Source: Thermomonas aquatica
Lineage (GTDB): Bacteria > Pseudomonadota > Gammaproteobacteria > Xanthomonadales > Xanthomonadaceae
Assembly (NCBI RefSeq): GCF_006337105.1
Contig: NZ_CP040871.1
Span: forward strand, 868,001-932,000
Reading direction: 5' to 3'
DNA length: 64,000 nucleotides
The translations under genes and the position numbers were made by a program. The notes below the pieces were generated by a model. It saw nothing but the letters and a program-made list of their open reading frames with translations, had not been told where the DNA came from and made no database searches. Of this stretch, positions 47,359 to 55,153 are shown one piece after another (position 1 is the stretch's first letter; every line of letters begins with the position of its first letter).

Positions 47359-47988
47359 ATGTCGTTGATCCTCGAAGCCCTGCGCAAGTCCGAAGCCGAA
47401 CGCCGGCGCGGCAGCACGCCGGACGTGGCGATGGAACTGCCGCCTGTCCCGATCCCGCGGACACCGGCGACCCGGCCGTGGCTGCTGCCGGCCATCGCGT
47501 TCGCCGCGGTCGCCTTGCTCGCCGGATGGTGGTGGTCGCAGCGCGCCGCAGCGCGTGCGGACGACACGCGGCCCGTCGCCGTGGCGCCCCTTGCCGAACC
47601 ACGGATCGAAGCGCCTGCGCCGCCGGTGGTGGTCGCAAGGCCGGCACCGCCGCCGGTCACGCCGGCAGCGCCCGCAGCGGCCACCATCGAAGCAGCGCCG
47701 CCGGTCGCCGCGCCGGCAGCGCCGCCGGTGCGACCGCTGCCGGTGCCTCCGCCCCCGCCCGCGCGGGTCGAGCGGACCGACGTCGCCGACATCGACAGCA
47801 CCGCGATGCCGCCGGTCAAGCTGAGCATGCACATGTGGGACGAAGCGCCGGGCAAGCGCTTCGTCATCCTCAACGGCCAGCGCATGGGCGAAGGCGACCG
47901 CAACGGCGAAGTCACCGTGGTCGCGATCGAACGCGACGGCGTGGTGGTGGAACGCAACGGCCAGCGCGCGCGCGTGCCCTTGCCCTAG
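47359..47988 (+). CDS. gspB: Type II secretion protein GspB
   Basis: Bitopic protein of 209 residues, partner of GspA. It begins MSLILEALRKSEAERRRG, the family's characteristic N terminus, then a transmembrane helix (about 40-60), a proline/alanine-rich linker (about 65-140) and a C-terminal GspB domain (LSMHMWDEAPGKRFVILNG, EGDRNGEVTVVAI) ending in RVPLP. GspA-GspB are needed to build the secretin in the outer membrane. It overlaps nothing but follows gspA by three bases, so the two are co-translated. It converges on a VOC protein gene across six bases. Confidence 0.9.
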   Translation: MSLILEALRKSEAERRRGSTPDVAMELPPVPIPRTPATRPWLLPAIAFAAVALLAGWWWSQRAAARADDTRPVAVAPLAEPRIEAPAPPVVVARPAPPPVTPAAPAAATIEAAPPVAAPAAPPVRPLPVPPPPPARVERTDVADIDSTAMPPVKLSMHMWDEAPGKRFVILNGQRMGEGDRNGEVTVVAIERDGVVVERNGQRARVPLP

Positions 47989-47994
47989 CGGCGC

Positions 47995-48369
47995 TCACTC
48001 GCCCATGTAGCAGCAGTTGAGCTTGTTGCCGTCGAGGTCGCGGAAATACGCGGCATAGAAGCCCGGCCAGCGTTGCCCGGGCGCGCCTTCGTCGGTGCCG
48101 CCAAGCTCCAGCGCCTTCGCATGCACCGCATCCACCTGCGCGCGGCTGTCGCCCTGCAGCGCCACCATGGTGCCGTTGCCGACGCTGGCGGCCTGCTTGT
48201 CGAACGGATAGGTGATGCCGAGCCCGGCGCCGGTTTCCGAATTGCCCCAGGCGATGAAGTAGTCCGGCTCCTCCATGAAGCGCCTGGCGCCGAGCACGCC
48301 CAGCACTTCGTCGTAGAAGGCGGCGGCTTTCGGCAGATCCTTGGTGCCCAGGGTGGCGTAGGCGAGCAT
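47995..48369 (-). CDS. VOC-superfamily protein (glyoxalase/bleomycin-resistance fold)
   Basis: Protein of 124 residues with a VOC-fold pattern: YATLGTKDLPKAAAFYDEVLGVLGARRF at the start, read in two parts, TMVALQGDSRAQVDAVHAKALELGG in the middle and YAAYFRDLDGNKLNCCYMG at the end. The His/Glu metal ligands of glyoxalase I are not clear, so it may be a metal-free or ligand-binding VOC protein. The start at 48369 has AGGAGA before it. No family activity can be read. It converges with gspB. Confidence 0.85.
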   Translation of the reverse strand: MLAYATLGTKDLPKAAAFYDEVLGVLGARRFMEEPDYFIAWGNSETGAGLGITYPFDKQAASVGNGTMVALQGDSRAQVDAVHAKALELGGTDEGAPGQRWPGFYAAYFRDLDGNKLNCCYMGE

Positions 48370-48423
48370 CGGGTTTCTCCTGCGGGTCGGGAGCGGCAGC
48401 CTACACCGGCCGCGCGCGCCCGG

Positions 48424-48429
48424 TATGCT
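48424..48429 (+). promoter_or_regulatory. -10-like box for the S4-protein gene
   Basis: TATGCT ends six bases before ATG 48436, with the spacer GCGCGC identical to that of the EamA gene. No ribosome-binding site and no clear -35 box. Confidence 0.4.
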
Positions 48430-48435
48430 GCGCGC

Positions 48436-48657
48436 ATGCAGACCATCGATTTCGAACTCGACCGCGACTTCGTCGAACTCAACCAGCTGCTGAAGCTGGC
48501 CGGCCTGTGCGATTCCGGCGGCGCCGGCAAGCAGTTGGTCGCCAGCGGCGCTGTCTCCGTCGACGGCGTGCGCGAGGAACGCAAGACCGCCAAGATCCGC
48601 GCCGGCCAGCGGGTACGGGTGGACGACATCGAAATCCGGGTGATGGCCGCATCCTGA
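48436..48657 (+). CDS. S4-domain RNA-binding protein (YbcJ-like)
   Basis: Small protein of 73 residues composed of one S4 domain, the RNA-binding fold of ribosomal protein S4 and RluA enzymes. The alpha-loop region LNQLLKLAGLCDSGGAGKQLVASGAV and the basic REERKTAKIRAGQRV match YbcJ-type proteins of E. coli. It probably binds RNA, perhaps in ribosome or heat-shock roles seen for the Hsp15/YbcJ group. The start position is fixed by the leaderless-type promoter spacing. An ECF sigma gene follows about 84 bases downstream. Confidence 0.88.
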   Translation: MQTIDFELDRDFVELNQLLKLAGLCDSGGAGKQLVASGAVSVDGVREERKTAKIRAGQRVRVDDIEIRVMAAS

Positions 48658-48741
48658 ATTTTTTCGCGGGCGGCGCGTGAGATTCCGCTCGCCGCTGCGA
48701 ATCATGGATCCGAGAGGCGCGATCAACGCGCCGGGGAATCC

Positions 48742-49263
48742 ATGGATACGATTGCCGCCACCATGACCGCAAGCAACCGCCATGCAGTCTTCAGCGACCT
48801 GCTGCAGCGGCATCGCGGGATCGTGTTCAAGGTCGCCAACACCTACGCACGGCGGGCCGAGGATCGCGACGACCTGGCGCAGGAGATCGCCGCGCAGCTC
48901 TGGCATGCGTACCCGCGCTACGACCCGGCGCGCAGCTTCAGCACCTGGATGTACCGGGTGGCGTTGAACGTGGCGATCAGCCATGTGCGCGCGCAGTCCG
49001 TGCGCGGGCGCCACGATGCGGTGCCGCTGGACGAAGGCATCCACGACATTGCCGATGCGACGGCAAGCGACCACGAACGCGACCAGCACATCCGCCTCCT
49101 GCAGGATTTCATCCGGCGGCAGGCGCCGCTCGATCGCGCGCTGCTGCTGCTCTATCTCGATGATCGCCCGCAGCGCGAGATCGCCGAGATCCTCGGCATC
49201 GGCGAAAGCAACGTCTCCACCAAGATCGGGCGCCTCAAGCAGCGCATCCGCGACGAACTCTGA
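48742..49263 (+). CDS. ECF-type RNA polymerase sigma factor
   Basis: Extracytoplasmic-function sigma factor of 173 residues. Region 2 runs from about 18-85 (RHRGIVFKVANTYARRAEDRDDLAQEI, in two parts, and FSTWMYRVALNVA), region 4 from about 130-173 (APLDRALLLLYLDDRPQREIAEILGIGESNVSTKIGRLKQRIRDEL, in parts). It lacks the C-terminal SnoaL or other extra domains. The adjacent gene encodes a membrane protein that starts 17 bases later, a likely anti-sigma-type partner though it has no ZAS zinc motif. No known target promoter was seen. Confidence 0.9.
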   Translation: MDTIAATMTASNRHAVFSDLLQRHRGIVFKVANTYARRAEDRDDLAQEIAAQLWHAYPRYDPARSFSTWMYRVALNVAISHVRAQSVRGRHDAVPLDEGIHDIADATASDHERDQHIRLLQDFIRRQAPLDRALLLLYLDDRPQREIAEILGIGESNVSTKIGRLKQRIRDEL

Positions 49264-49280
49264 CCGCACACAAGGAACGC

Positions 49281-49949
49281 ATGGACACCACGATGGAACT
49301 CGACGACTTCAAATCCGCCTGGCAGGCCATCGACCGCCGCCTCGAACTGGACAACCGCCTCAAGTTGCACGACCTGCGCGAACGCACCCTGCACAAGGCG
49401 CGCGGCAGCCTGCGCCCGCTGTTCTGGGGGCAGGTCGCGCAGATCCTGTTCGCCATCCCCTTCATCCTGCTGGCCGCGCTGCTGTGGATGAGCCAGCCGG
49501 CGCATGCCTCCACCATCTTCGCCGGCGTGCTGGTGCATGCCTACGGCGTGCTCACCATCATCGGCGCCGGCGTGGTGCTGGGGCAGATCGGCAGGATCGA
49601 CCATGCGCTGCCGGTGCTCGAGATCCAGAAGCAATTGCTGCGCGCACGCACGCTGTACATCCGCAGCGGCATGGTGGCCGGCCTGCCGTGGTGGTTCCTG
49701 TGGGTCGCGATCCTGCAGGTGCTGGCCGGCCTCGGCGACGGCGACCTGCTGGCGAAGGCGCCGTCGCTGGTGTGGAGCGGCTACGGCATCGGCATCGCCG
49801 GCCTGCTCGCCACCTGGTGGTTCCATCGCTGGGCGCGTCGCCCGGAACGCGCCGAGTTCGGCAGGAAGATGGACGACAGCCTGACCGGCGGCAGCCTGCG
49901 CAAGGCGCTGGCGCAGTTGGACGAACTCAAGCGCTTCGAGCAGGAATGA
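49281..49949 (+). CDS. Membrane protein, possible anti-sigma partner
   Basis: Protein of 222 residues with a cytoplasmic N-terminal helical part (about 1-55, MELDDFKSAWQAIDRRLELDNRLK), four hydrophobic segments (about 56-73, 78-98, 130-148 and 165-182) and a charged cytoplasmic C terminus (about 186-222). It lacks the HxxxCxxC zinc motif of ZAS-type anti-sigma factors. The spacing to the ECF gene (17 bases) suggests an operon. By position it is a candidate regulator of the sigma factor, but no similarity supports it. Confidence 0.7.
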   Translation: MDTTMELDDFKSAWQAIDRRLELDNRLKLHDLRERTLHKARGSLRPLFWGQVAQILFAIPFILLAALLWMSQPAHASTIFAGVLVHAYGVLTIIGAGVVLGQIGRIDHALPVLEIQKQLLRARTLYIRSGMVAGLPWWFLWVAILQVLAGLGDGDLLAKAPSLVWSGYGIGIAGLLATWWFHRWARRPERAEFGRKMDDSLTGGSLRKALAQLDELKRFEQE

Positions 49950-50333
49950 CCCGGGCAGGCAGGCATTGGCCGCTGCCGCCACGCGCAGCGGCGCCCACGC
50001 ACCCCGATCCGCCGCCGCGCTGCTTGCGCGCGGCAGCGGCCGATGCATGCCCGCGATACCGCGGCAACATGGAGAGTGCATCCACATGCATCCGCTCCGC
50101 AGCGATGGTGGTTCGCGGAATGCGTGCCGGGGCGGCGACGGCGCTGTTGCCGGCGGGCTGCGGCCGGCTGGCGCGCAACAGCCCGATCGGCGCGCGCTGG
50201 AATCCCCGCCGCAAGCCGCACCGGCTCGAACCCGCCCGATGCCATGCCGGAAGTTGGCTGACTTCGTGCACGTCGCCGTCCGCGCGCACTCCGCTATGTT
50301 GGCCCCACCACCCACGCGGCAATGGAGCATGCG
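49950..50333. other. Intergenic stretch without a clear gene
   Basis: This 384-bp gap between the membrane protein and the 42-residue protein has open frames, including one of 123 codons on the plus strand, but their translations are of low-complexity Ala/Arg/Pro/Gly composition and show no domain. I see no RNA gene or repeat. It may hold the promoter of the downstream gene. Confidence 0.6.
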
Positions 50334-50462
50334 ATGAAGAAAATCCTGATCGGCGTCGCCCTCGTCGCCATCCTGTGCATGGTCGGCGGTGCCGGCTACC
50401 GGTTCGGCCAGTACCTCGCGCACAAGGACCAGGCGGCGCAACACGCCGCCAGCGAAGCCTGA
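50334..50462 (+). CDS. Small single-pass membrane protein
   Basis: Protein of 42 residues, MKKILIGVALVAILCMVGGAG at the start, with two lysines, one hydrophobic helix (about 4-22) and an alanine/histidine-rich soluble tail (YLAHKDQAAQHAASEA). A ribosome-binding site TGGAG lies about seven bases before the ATG. It is too short for most gene callers. It may be a membrane micropeptide or exported protein; I recognise no family. It converges on the ClpP-like lipoprotein gene, three bases separating the stops. Real coding is supported by the start signal and the hydrophobic core only. Confidence 0.6.
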   Translation: MKKILIGVALVAILCMVGGAGYRFGQYLAHKDQAAQHAASEA

Positions 50463-50465
50463 ACC

Positions 50466-51554
50466 TCAGCGCGGCGCATCCTGGCGCGCGCCTGCCGCCG
50501 GCTCCGGTGCGGCCTCGGCTTCCGGCCCGGCCGCGAGTTGCGGGATGTCGAGGATCGCGCCGTCGAGTTCCGCCATCGGGCTGTCGTCCGGGCATTGCGG
50601 ATCCGGGAAGCCGTACTGCGCACGCAGGGCCAGGCCGCAGGCGTTGATGTCGACCACGTCCTGCGAGGCCGCGTCCGCCGGCTGCACGCATTGCGCGTCG
50701 TAAACGCGGCGGAAGGCATCGCGGCGGCGCACGAAATCGTTGCCGCAACGGCGGGCCAGGCGGAGCCGGTTGAGGTCGTCCTCCACCGCATTGGCGCCGG
50801 ACAATCCGTAGCGCTCCAGTTCGTCGGCCGTGAGCACGCGCAGGGTACGGTTCGGCACCGTGGTCATCAGGTCGTAGACTTCGGCGGAAGCGCCGTTGCG
50901 TTCCAGGTAGTTGCGCAATTCGTCGCTGACCTTGCGCAGTTCCTCGCCGAGTTCCTTGCGCGAGGTCGCCGCGGAGCCCACGCGGATCATGCGGTGGATG
51001 CCGACCGGCCCCGCGACCACGCGCATGTCGCCCGCCGCCAGCAGCAGCACGCAGGCGCTGTGGCAGGCGGAATCGTCGCGCACCCAGATCGTCCAGTCGT
51101 TCTCGCCGATCGCGTCGCCGGCGCGGATCGCGGCTTCGACATGGCCGCCTGCCGAATCGATGTCGAGGATGCGCTTGCCGATGCCGAGATCGGTCGCGAG
51201 CTTGCCGGTGCGTTCGGCCAGCGCGGCGAAGCTGGTGGTGACCTTGCCCTTGTAGCGCAGGCGCACCAGGCCGGTGCCGCGGCAGGCCTGCATGGTATTG
51301 CGCAGGTCGATGTAGGCCAGCGACAGCACCGGCCGGCCGTCGCCGTTGCGGTAATCGGAGCCGCAATCGATCCAGGCATCGCCCGCTTCCAGCCTGGCCG
51401 GCGACCAGTCGACCTGCGCCTGTTCCTTGCGCTGCACGGCCGGCGCCGCGGGCACCGCCTGGTCGGCGCTGGCGCTGGTCTGGACTTCGGCCTGGCGGCT
51501 GCAGGCGCTCGCCAGCAGCAGGCCGGCGGCGAGTGGGATCCAGCGCAACGTCAT
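50466..51554 (-). CDS. Periplasmic ClpP/crotonase-fold lipoprotein
   Basis: Lipoprotein-like protein of 362 residues. A short signal ends in LLLASAC (Cys18). The middle has a ClpP/SppA-like pattern: LDIDSAGGHVEAAIRAGDAI (about 130-149), then CHSACVLLLAAGDMRVVAG (about 163-181) and GIHRMIRVG (about 184-192), matching a family of predicted periplasmic proteins (COG3904). The serine in HSAC is the probable catalytic residue; a clear His/Asp pair is not assigned. The C-terminal part has several cysteines and ends acidic and alanine-rich. Substrate and activity unknown. Confidence 0.75.
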   Translation of the reverse strand: MTLRWIPLAAGLLLASACSRQAEVQTSASADQAVPAAPAVQRKEQAQVDWSPARLEAGDAWIDCGSDYRNGDGRPVLSLAYIDLRNTMQACRGTGLVRLRYKGKVTTSFAALAERTGKLATDLGIGKRILDIDSAGGHVEAAIRAGDAIGENDWTIWVRDDSACHSACVLLLAAGDMRVVAGPVGIHRMIRVGSAATSRKELGEELRKVSDELRNYLERNGASAEVYDLMTTVPNRTLRVLTADELERYGLSGANAVEDDLNRLRLARRCGNDFVRRRDAFRRVYDAQCVQPADAASQDVVDINACGLALRAQYGFPDPQCPDDSPMAELDGAILDIPQLAAGPEAEAAPEPAAGARQDAPR

Positions 51555-51678
51555 CGAACGGACCGCACCTTGGACGGGGTTGCCGCAAGTCTAGTGCGGT
51601 GTGCCGCGGGCGTGCACAACCGTCGATGAATCCATGGCCGTCGCGTACCCTGCGCACACGCCACCCGGACCGCCCCCC

Positions 51679-52056
51679 ATGTCCCTGTACAAGCCCCGCC
51701 ACATCACCGCGATGGCGCATGTGAGGGACGTGGCCGCGTCGGTGGCCTGGTACGAAAAACTCGGCTTCGCGATGGAACACCGATACGCGCCGGAGGGCGA
51801 GCCGTGCTGGGCCTGGCTGTCCTCGGGCCCGGGCGGCGCGCAACTGATGCTGACCAAGGCCAACCCGCCGGTCGACCCGCACAGCCAGGGCGTGCTGTTC
51901 TACCTTTACTACGACGACGTGCAGGCGGCGCATGCGCAGGCCGGCGCGGCCGGGTTCCGGCCTGGCGAATTGAGCTATCCCTTCTACTGCCCCAAGGGCG
52001 AATTCCGCCTGACCGATCCGGATGGCTACTGCCTGGTGTGCACGCACGCAGGATGA
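51679..52056 (+). CDS. VOC-superfamily protein
   Basis: Protein of 125 residues with a VOC-fold pattern: HITAMAHVRDVAASVAWYEKLGF at the start, PGGAQLMLTKAN and GVLFYLYYDDVQAAHAQA in the middle, and EFRLTDPDGYCLVC at the end. The usual glutamate before the C terminus is replaced, so a metal-dependent glyoxalase activity is not evident. It is a separate paralogue from the VOC gene at 47995. The start at 51679 (MSLYKPRHIT) is favoured; the longer open frame upstream lacks homology. No neighbour gives context. Confidence 0.83.
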   Translation: MSLYKPRHITAMAHVRDVAASVAWYEKLGFAMEHRYAPEGEPCWAWLSSGPGGAQLMLTKANPPVDPHSQGVLFYLYYDDVQAAHAQAGAAGFRPGELSYPFYCPKGEFRLTDPDGYCLVCTHAG

Positions 52057-52081
52057 GCATGCGCCGCAGGTCCCGGGGCGA

Positions 52082-53287
52082 CTAGGTCGGCCGCGACGGC
52101 GCCTGGATTTCCGCGCGCGCGGCCGCGAGCCGCGCTTCCACGAATGCGAGGCTGCCCGCGACCCGCGCGCGCATCTCCGCCGCCCGCTGCGACAGCCGCG
52201 CGCGCAATTCCGGCCCCGCCGCGAGCTGCGCCTTGGCGCGATCGACGATGGCGTCGACCTGGCCCGCCAGGCCGCGCGCATCGAACACCGGTTCGCCGGG
52301 ATGCAGCTGCTGCATGAGCGCGGCCATCTTGTGCGTGTTGGCGCCGATCGCGACCAAGGGCGTGCCGCCGGTCGCGGCGAAGATGCCGGGATGCCAGCGC
52401 CCGCCGACGTGCGCGCGCGCGTTGCCGAGCACGTCGATGCCCTGCGCCACCGGCAGGTTCAAGCCGAGCAAGGGCAGGCCCGTGGCGGCCTGCACCTTGC
52501 GCATGATCGCCGCGTCGACTTCGCAGGGAGCGACCAGCACCACCTGCGCGATCTCCGCCGCCAGGCGCCGGCACAAGCCGATGAAGGCATCGCTTGGATC
52601 GCCGCCCGGCCCGGCATGGGCGAACGCCGAGCTGGCGCTCACGGTCACGTACGGCTGGCCGGCATCGAACGCGGCGCAGTGGTCGGGCCAGGCGTTGAAG
52701 TGGCCGCTGCGGCCGGCCAGCGCGCGCCATGCCGCGAGCGGCGCCGGGGCGGCGGTCCAGCCCACGTCGGCGAACTGCAGGAAGCGCGCGTCCGCGACCA
52801 GCGCGCGATACTGCGCGGCGGAGACATCTTCGCGGATGTGCACCTCGTCGAGCAGCGGCAGCACCTGCGCCACCAGTTCCGCCAATGCGGGTTCGGACAG
52901 GTCCAGGCTGAGGTTGACCAGCATCACCGGCTTGGCGAACACCGCCTTGGCCAGGTAGGCCAGCATCAGCAGGCGACGCCCCTTCAGGGTGCCCGGGCGG
53001 ATGAAGTTCTCGCCGTTCATGAACACCAGGTCGCAACCGGCGAGCGGCGGCAACACGTCCGCGAGCCCCTCGCTGCGACCTTCACGCACGTCCCGGGCGA
53101 TCGCCTGCAGGTCCGGCCATGTCAGCGGCGCGGGCACCTTGCTGTCCCCGCTGAAGAACCAGCGGCTGCCGAGGCGGCGCAGGCGCACGCCGTCGAGGCC
53201 GAGCAGCGCTTGCCGGTACCAGTCGCCCATGAAACGGCAGCCCCAATTGGGGTGGTCGGCGGTGTCCGGTGCGTAGAGCAGCCTCAT
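52082..53287 (-). CDS. Polysaccharide pyruvyl transferase-like protein
   Basis: Protein of 401 residues in the polysaccharide pyruvyl transferase (PF04230-like) family, enzymes that add pyruvate ketals from phosphoenolpyruvate to sugars. Family features are the early NWGCRFMGDWYR segment, the loop VFMNGENFIRPG (about 90-101), the PVMLVNLSLDLSEP strand-helix, and GGRWHPGIFAATGGTPLVAIGANTHKM (about 310-336, two parts). No exopolysaccharide cluster surrounds it. The start at 53287 (MRLLYAPDTAD) is favoured over an upstream ATG with a non-homologous extension. A role in cell-surface glycan modification is inferred. Confidence 0.8.
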   Translation of the reverse strand: MRLLYAPDTADHPNWGCRFMGDWYRQALLGLDGVRLRRLGSRWFFSGDSKVPAPLTWPDLQAIARDVREGRSEGLADVLPPLAGCDLVFMNGENFIRPGTLKGRRLLMLAYLAKAVFAKPVMLVNLSLDLSEPALAELVAQVLPLLDEVHIREDVSAAQYRALVADARFLQFADVGWTAAPAPLAAWRALAGRSGHFNAWPDHCAAFDAGQPYVTVSASSAFAHAGPGGDPSDAFIGLCRRLAAEIAQVVLVAPCEVDAAIMRKVQAATGLPLLGLNLPVAQGIDVLGNARAHVGGRWHPGIFAATGGTPLVAIGANTHKMAALMQQLHPGEPVFDARGLAGQVDAIVDRAKAQLAAGPELRARLSQRAAEMRARVAGSLAFVEARLAAARAEIQAPSRPT

Positions 53288-53350
53288 GTCCACGAACATG
53301 ACGCAAGCGCATGCGCGGCGCAATCCGCGCGACGCACTTGCCGGGCTGCA

Positions 53351-53839
53351 TCAGTCGATGCGGTACACCCGCGCCTTCGGCATGTCCTCGTCCAGCTGCA
53401 GGAACCAGCGGCCGGCAAGGCCCGGCACCAGCACGATCTCCGGATCCTGCAGCGGCCTGCGCAGCTTGATGCTGCCCTTCAGCACCTTCCATTGCTGGCC
53501 ATTCGCAAGTACGAACACGGTGCCCGGCTCCCAACCGTCGACGCTGCCCTCGACCTTGCCGTCGATGCGCTCGGCGTCCAGCCCGATGTAGCGCGTGGGG
53601 TCGTCCTGCGCTTCGCCCTTCGCGGTTTCCCGGCGGGCCGTCCCGACCGGCGGCGCCTTGGCGTCGGCTTCGCGCAGGTAGCGGTTGAGCAATGCAAGCT
53701 GGCCCGGCGTCAGCCCGACCTCATGCAGCTGTTGCGCGCTCAAGCGCTGTTCGAGCGGCACCCAGGCCTGCTGCGCCCAGGCGATGCCGGCCAGTGCAAG
53801 CAAGGCCAGCGTGGACCAGGATTTCGTTCGCTTCGCCAT
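53351..53839 (-). CDS. Unrecognised exported protein
   Basis: Protein of 162 residues with a probable signal peptide (about 1-22, LALAGIAWAQ). The mature part contains a short helix (EQRLSAQQLHEVGLTPGQLALLNRYL, in two parts) resembling a heat-shock or tetratricopeptide-free region, then a beta-rich C-terminal half with GTVFVLANGQQWKVLKGS. No catalytic residues stand out, and I recognise no domain. Two VRxD/WYID-like acidic segments end it. It stands alone on the minus strand between the pyruvyl transferase and a GNAT gene. Confidence 0.7.
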   Translation of the reverse strand: MAKRTKSWSTLALLALAGIAWAQQAWVPLEQRLSAQQLHEVGLTPGQLALLNRYLREADAKAPPVGTARRETAKGEAQDDPTRYIGLDAERIDGKVEGSVDGWEPGTVFVLANGQQWKVLKGSIKLRRPLQDPEIVLVPGLAGRWFLQLDEDMPKARVYRID

Positions 53840-53901
53840 CGTTTCGACCCGTCACCGAATGCGACGAGTCTGCGACGGTTCCATGACAGCCTCGCGACAG
53901 T

Positions 53902-54597
53902 TCAGCCGCGACGCAGCGCCATGAACCGGATGTCGCGGCGCAGTCGGTAGCCCATCCGTTCGTACAGGGCCTTGGCCCGCGCGTTCGAATAGGCCACGTG
54001 CAGGAACGGCTGCCTGCCGGCGCGCAGGGTTTCATTGCCGAGGAAGGCGGTGAGCCTGCGCGCATACCCGCGACCGAGGAAATCCGGATGGGTGCAGATC
54101 GCGCTCATCTCGCGCGCATCGGGCGTGCCGAGGCGCTCGCCGACGATCGCCGCCAGCCGGACTTCGCCGCGTGCGTCCGCCACGTACATGCCGAAGTAGC
54201 GGCCCAAGGCCATGGTGCGCGGCCGGAAGTAGTGCGGGTAGACCAGCGCCGTCAGCGCCAGCACGTCGGCGCGATGGCGCTCGTCGAGCTCGATGATGTC
54301 CGGCCCGTCGATGACGGCGAGCTCCCGCTCGCATTGCATCTGCGCCAGGTCGGCGAACGGCTGCAGCGCCCAGCCGGCGGGCAGTCGCGCCGGCGCCACG
54401 CCGAGCAGTAGCACGCTATCGCCCGCCGGCACCAGCGCATCCAGCGCGGCGGCCATGTCCACGTCGGCGTGCGGGATGCCGAGGAACGGGGCGAACTCGG
54501 CCGGATAGCGGCGCACCTCGCCATGCCGCAAGGCGACGTCGCGATGGATCGAATCCAGCGCCGAGAAAAACGGGTTGTCGAGCGCATGCGCGGCCAT
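53902..54597 (-). CDS. GNAT-family N-acetyltransferase
   Basis: Protein of 231 residues with a C-terminal GNAT domain. The acetyl-CoA loop is ICTHPDFLGRGYARRLTAFL (about 161-180), preceded by an N-terminal domain of about 100 residues that looks like the GNAT-half of two-domain enzymes such as FR47-like proteins. The end HVAYSNARAKALYERMGYRL is characteristic of the group. The start at 54597 (MAAHALDNPF) is used; the track frame extends upstream for 13 more codons. Substrate unknown. It is divergent from the DUF1428 gene. Confidence 0.83.
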   Translation of the reverse strand: MAAHALDNPFFSALDSIHRDVALRHGEVRRYPAEFAPFLGIPHADVDMAAALDALVPAGDSVLLLGVAPARLPAGWALQPFADLAQMQCERELAVIDGPDIIELDERHRADVLALTALVYPHYFRPRTMALGRYFGMYVADARGEVRLAAIVGERLGTPDAREMSAICTHPDFLGRGYARRLTAFLGNETLRAGRQPFLHVAYSNARAKALYERMGYRLRRDIRFMALRRG

Positions 54598-54728
54598 CGG
54601 CACAGTTTCGCAAGTGCAGGCCCGCGGGTCGATCACGGGATCTTTCGGCGATGCTGTCGAAACTGGCGCCTCCCGTTCGTCGCACCGATTGCAGGCGCGC
54701 CGGCGCCGGCACCCACCAGGAGAATGCC

Positions 54729-55085
54729 ATGGCCTACATCGACGGTTTCGTGATTGCGGTACCCACCGCCAACAGGCAGAAGTTCATCGACTTCGCCAAG
54801 GAGTTCGATCCGATCTTCCTCGAATACGGCGCCACCCGCGTGCTGGAATGCTGGGGCGACGACGTGCCGCACGGCGAGCGGACCGACTTCTACCGGGCCG
54901 TGGACGCCAGGGAGGACGAAGCCGTGCTGTTCTCGTGGATCGAATGGCCGGACAAGGCGACCCGCGACGAAGGCATGAAGCGGGTGATGGACGATCCGCG
55001 CATGGGTCCGGACAACCCGATGCCGTTCGATGGCAAGCGCATGATCTTCGGCGGCTTCGCGCCGGTGGTCGATCTCGCCGCCTAG
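54729..55085 (+). CDS. DUF1428-family protein
   Basis: Protein of 118 residues similar to E. coli YbaA and the DUF1428 family, a ferredoxin-like (dimeric alpha-beta barrel) fold. Motifs are MAYIDGFVIAVPTANRQKF, ECWGDDVPHGERTDFYRAV, and FSWIEWPDKATRD, all recurrent in the family. No function is established. The ribosome-binding site AGGAGA eight bases before the ATG supports the start. It lies between divergent GNAT and co-directional membrane-protein genes, with 68 bp to the latter. Confidence 0.9.
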   Translation: MAYIDGFVIAVPTANRQKFIDFAKEFDPIFLEYGATRVLECWGDDVPHGERTDFYRAVDAREDEAVLFSWIEWPDKATRDEGMKRVMDDPRMGPDNPMPFDGKRMIFGGFAPVVDLAA

Positions 55086-55153
55086 CCCGGGCGCGCGGCC
55101 GCTGTTCGCGCCGCTTGCCGTTCAACATGGCGGGCGGACGGGGGCATGAGCGG

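Noticed and set aside
50223..50233. GGCTCGAACCCG resembling a tRNA T-loop
   Set aside because: No acceptor, D or anticodon stem could be paired around it on either strand.
49966..50337. 123-codon plus-strand open frame in the large gap
   Set aside because: No ribosome-binding site, no domain, and Arg/Ala/Pro-rich composition. The better-supported 42-codon frame overlaps its end.
52022..53950. 642-codon plus-strand open frame
   Set aside because: It overlaps the pyruvyl transferase-like gene and its neighbour on the opposite strand and has shadow-type composition.
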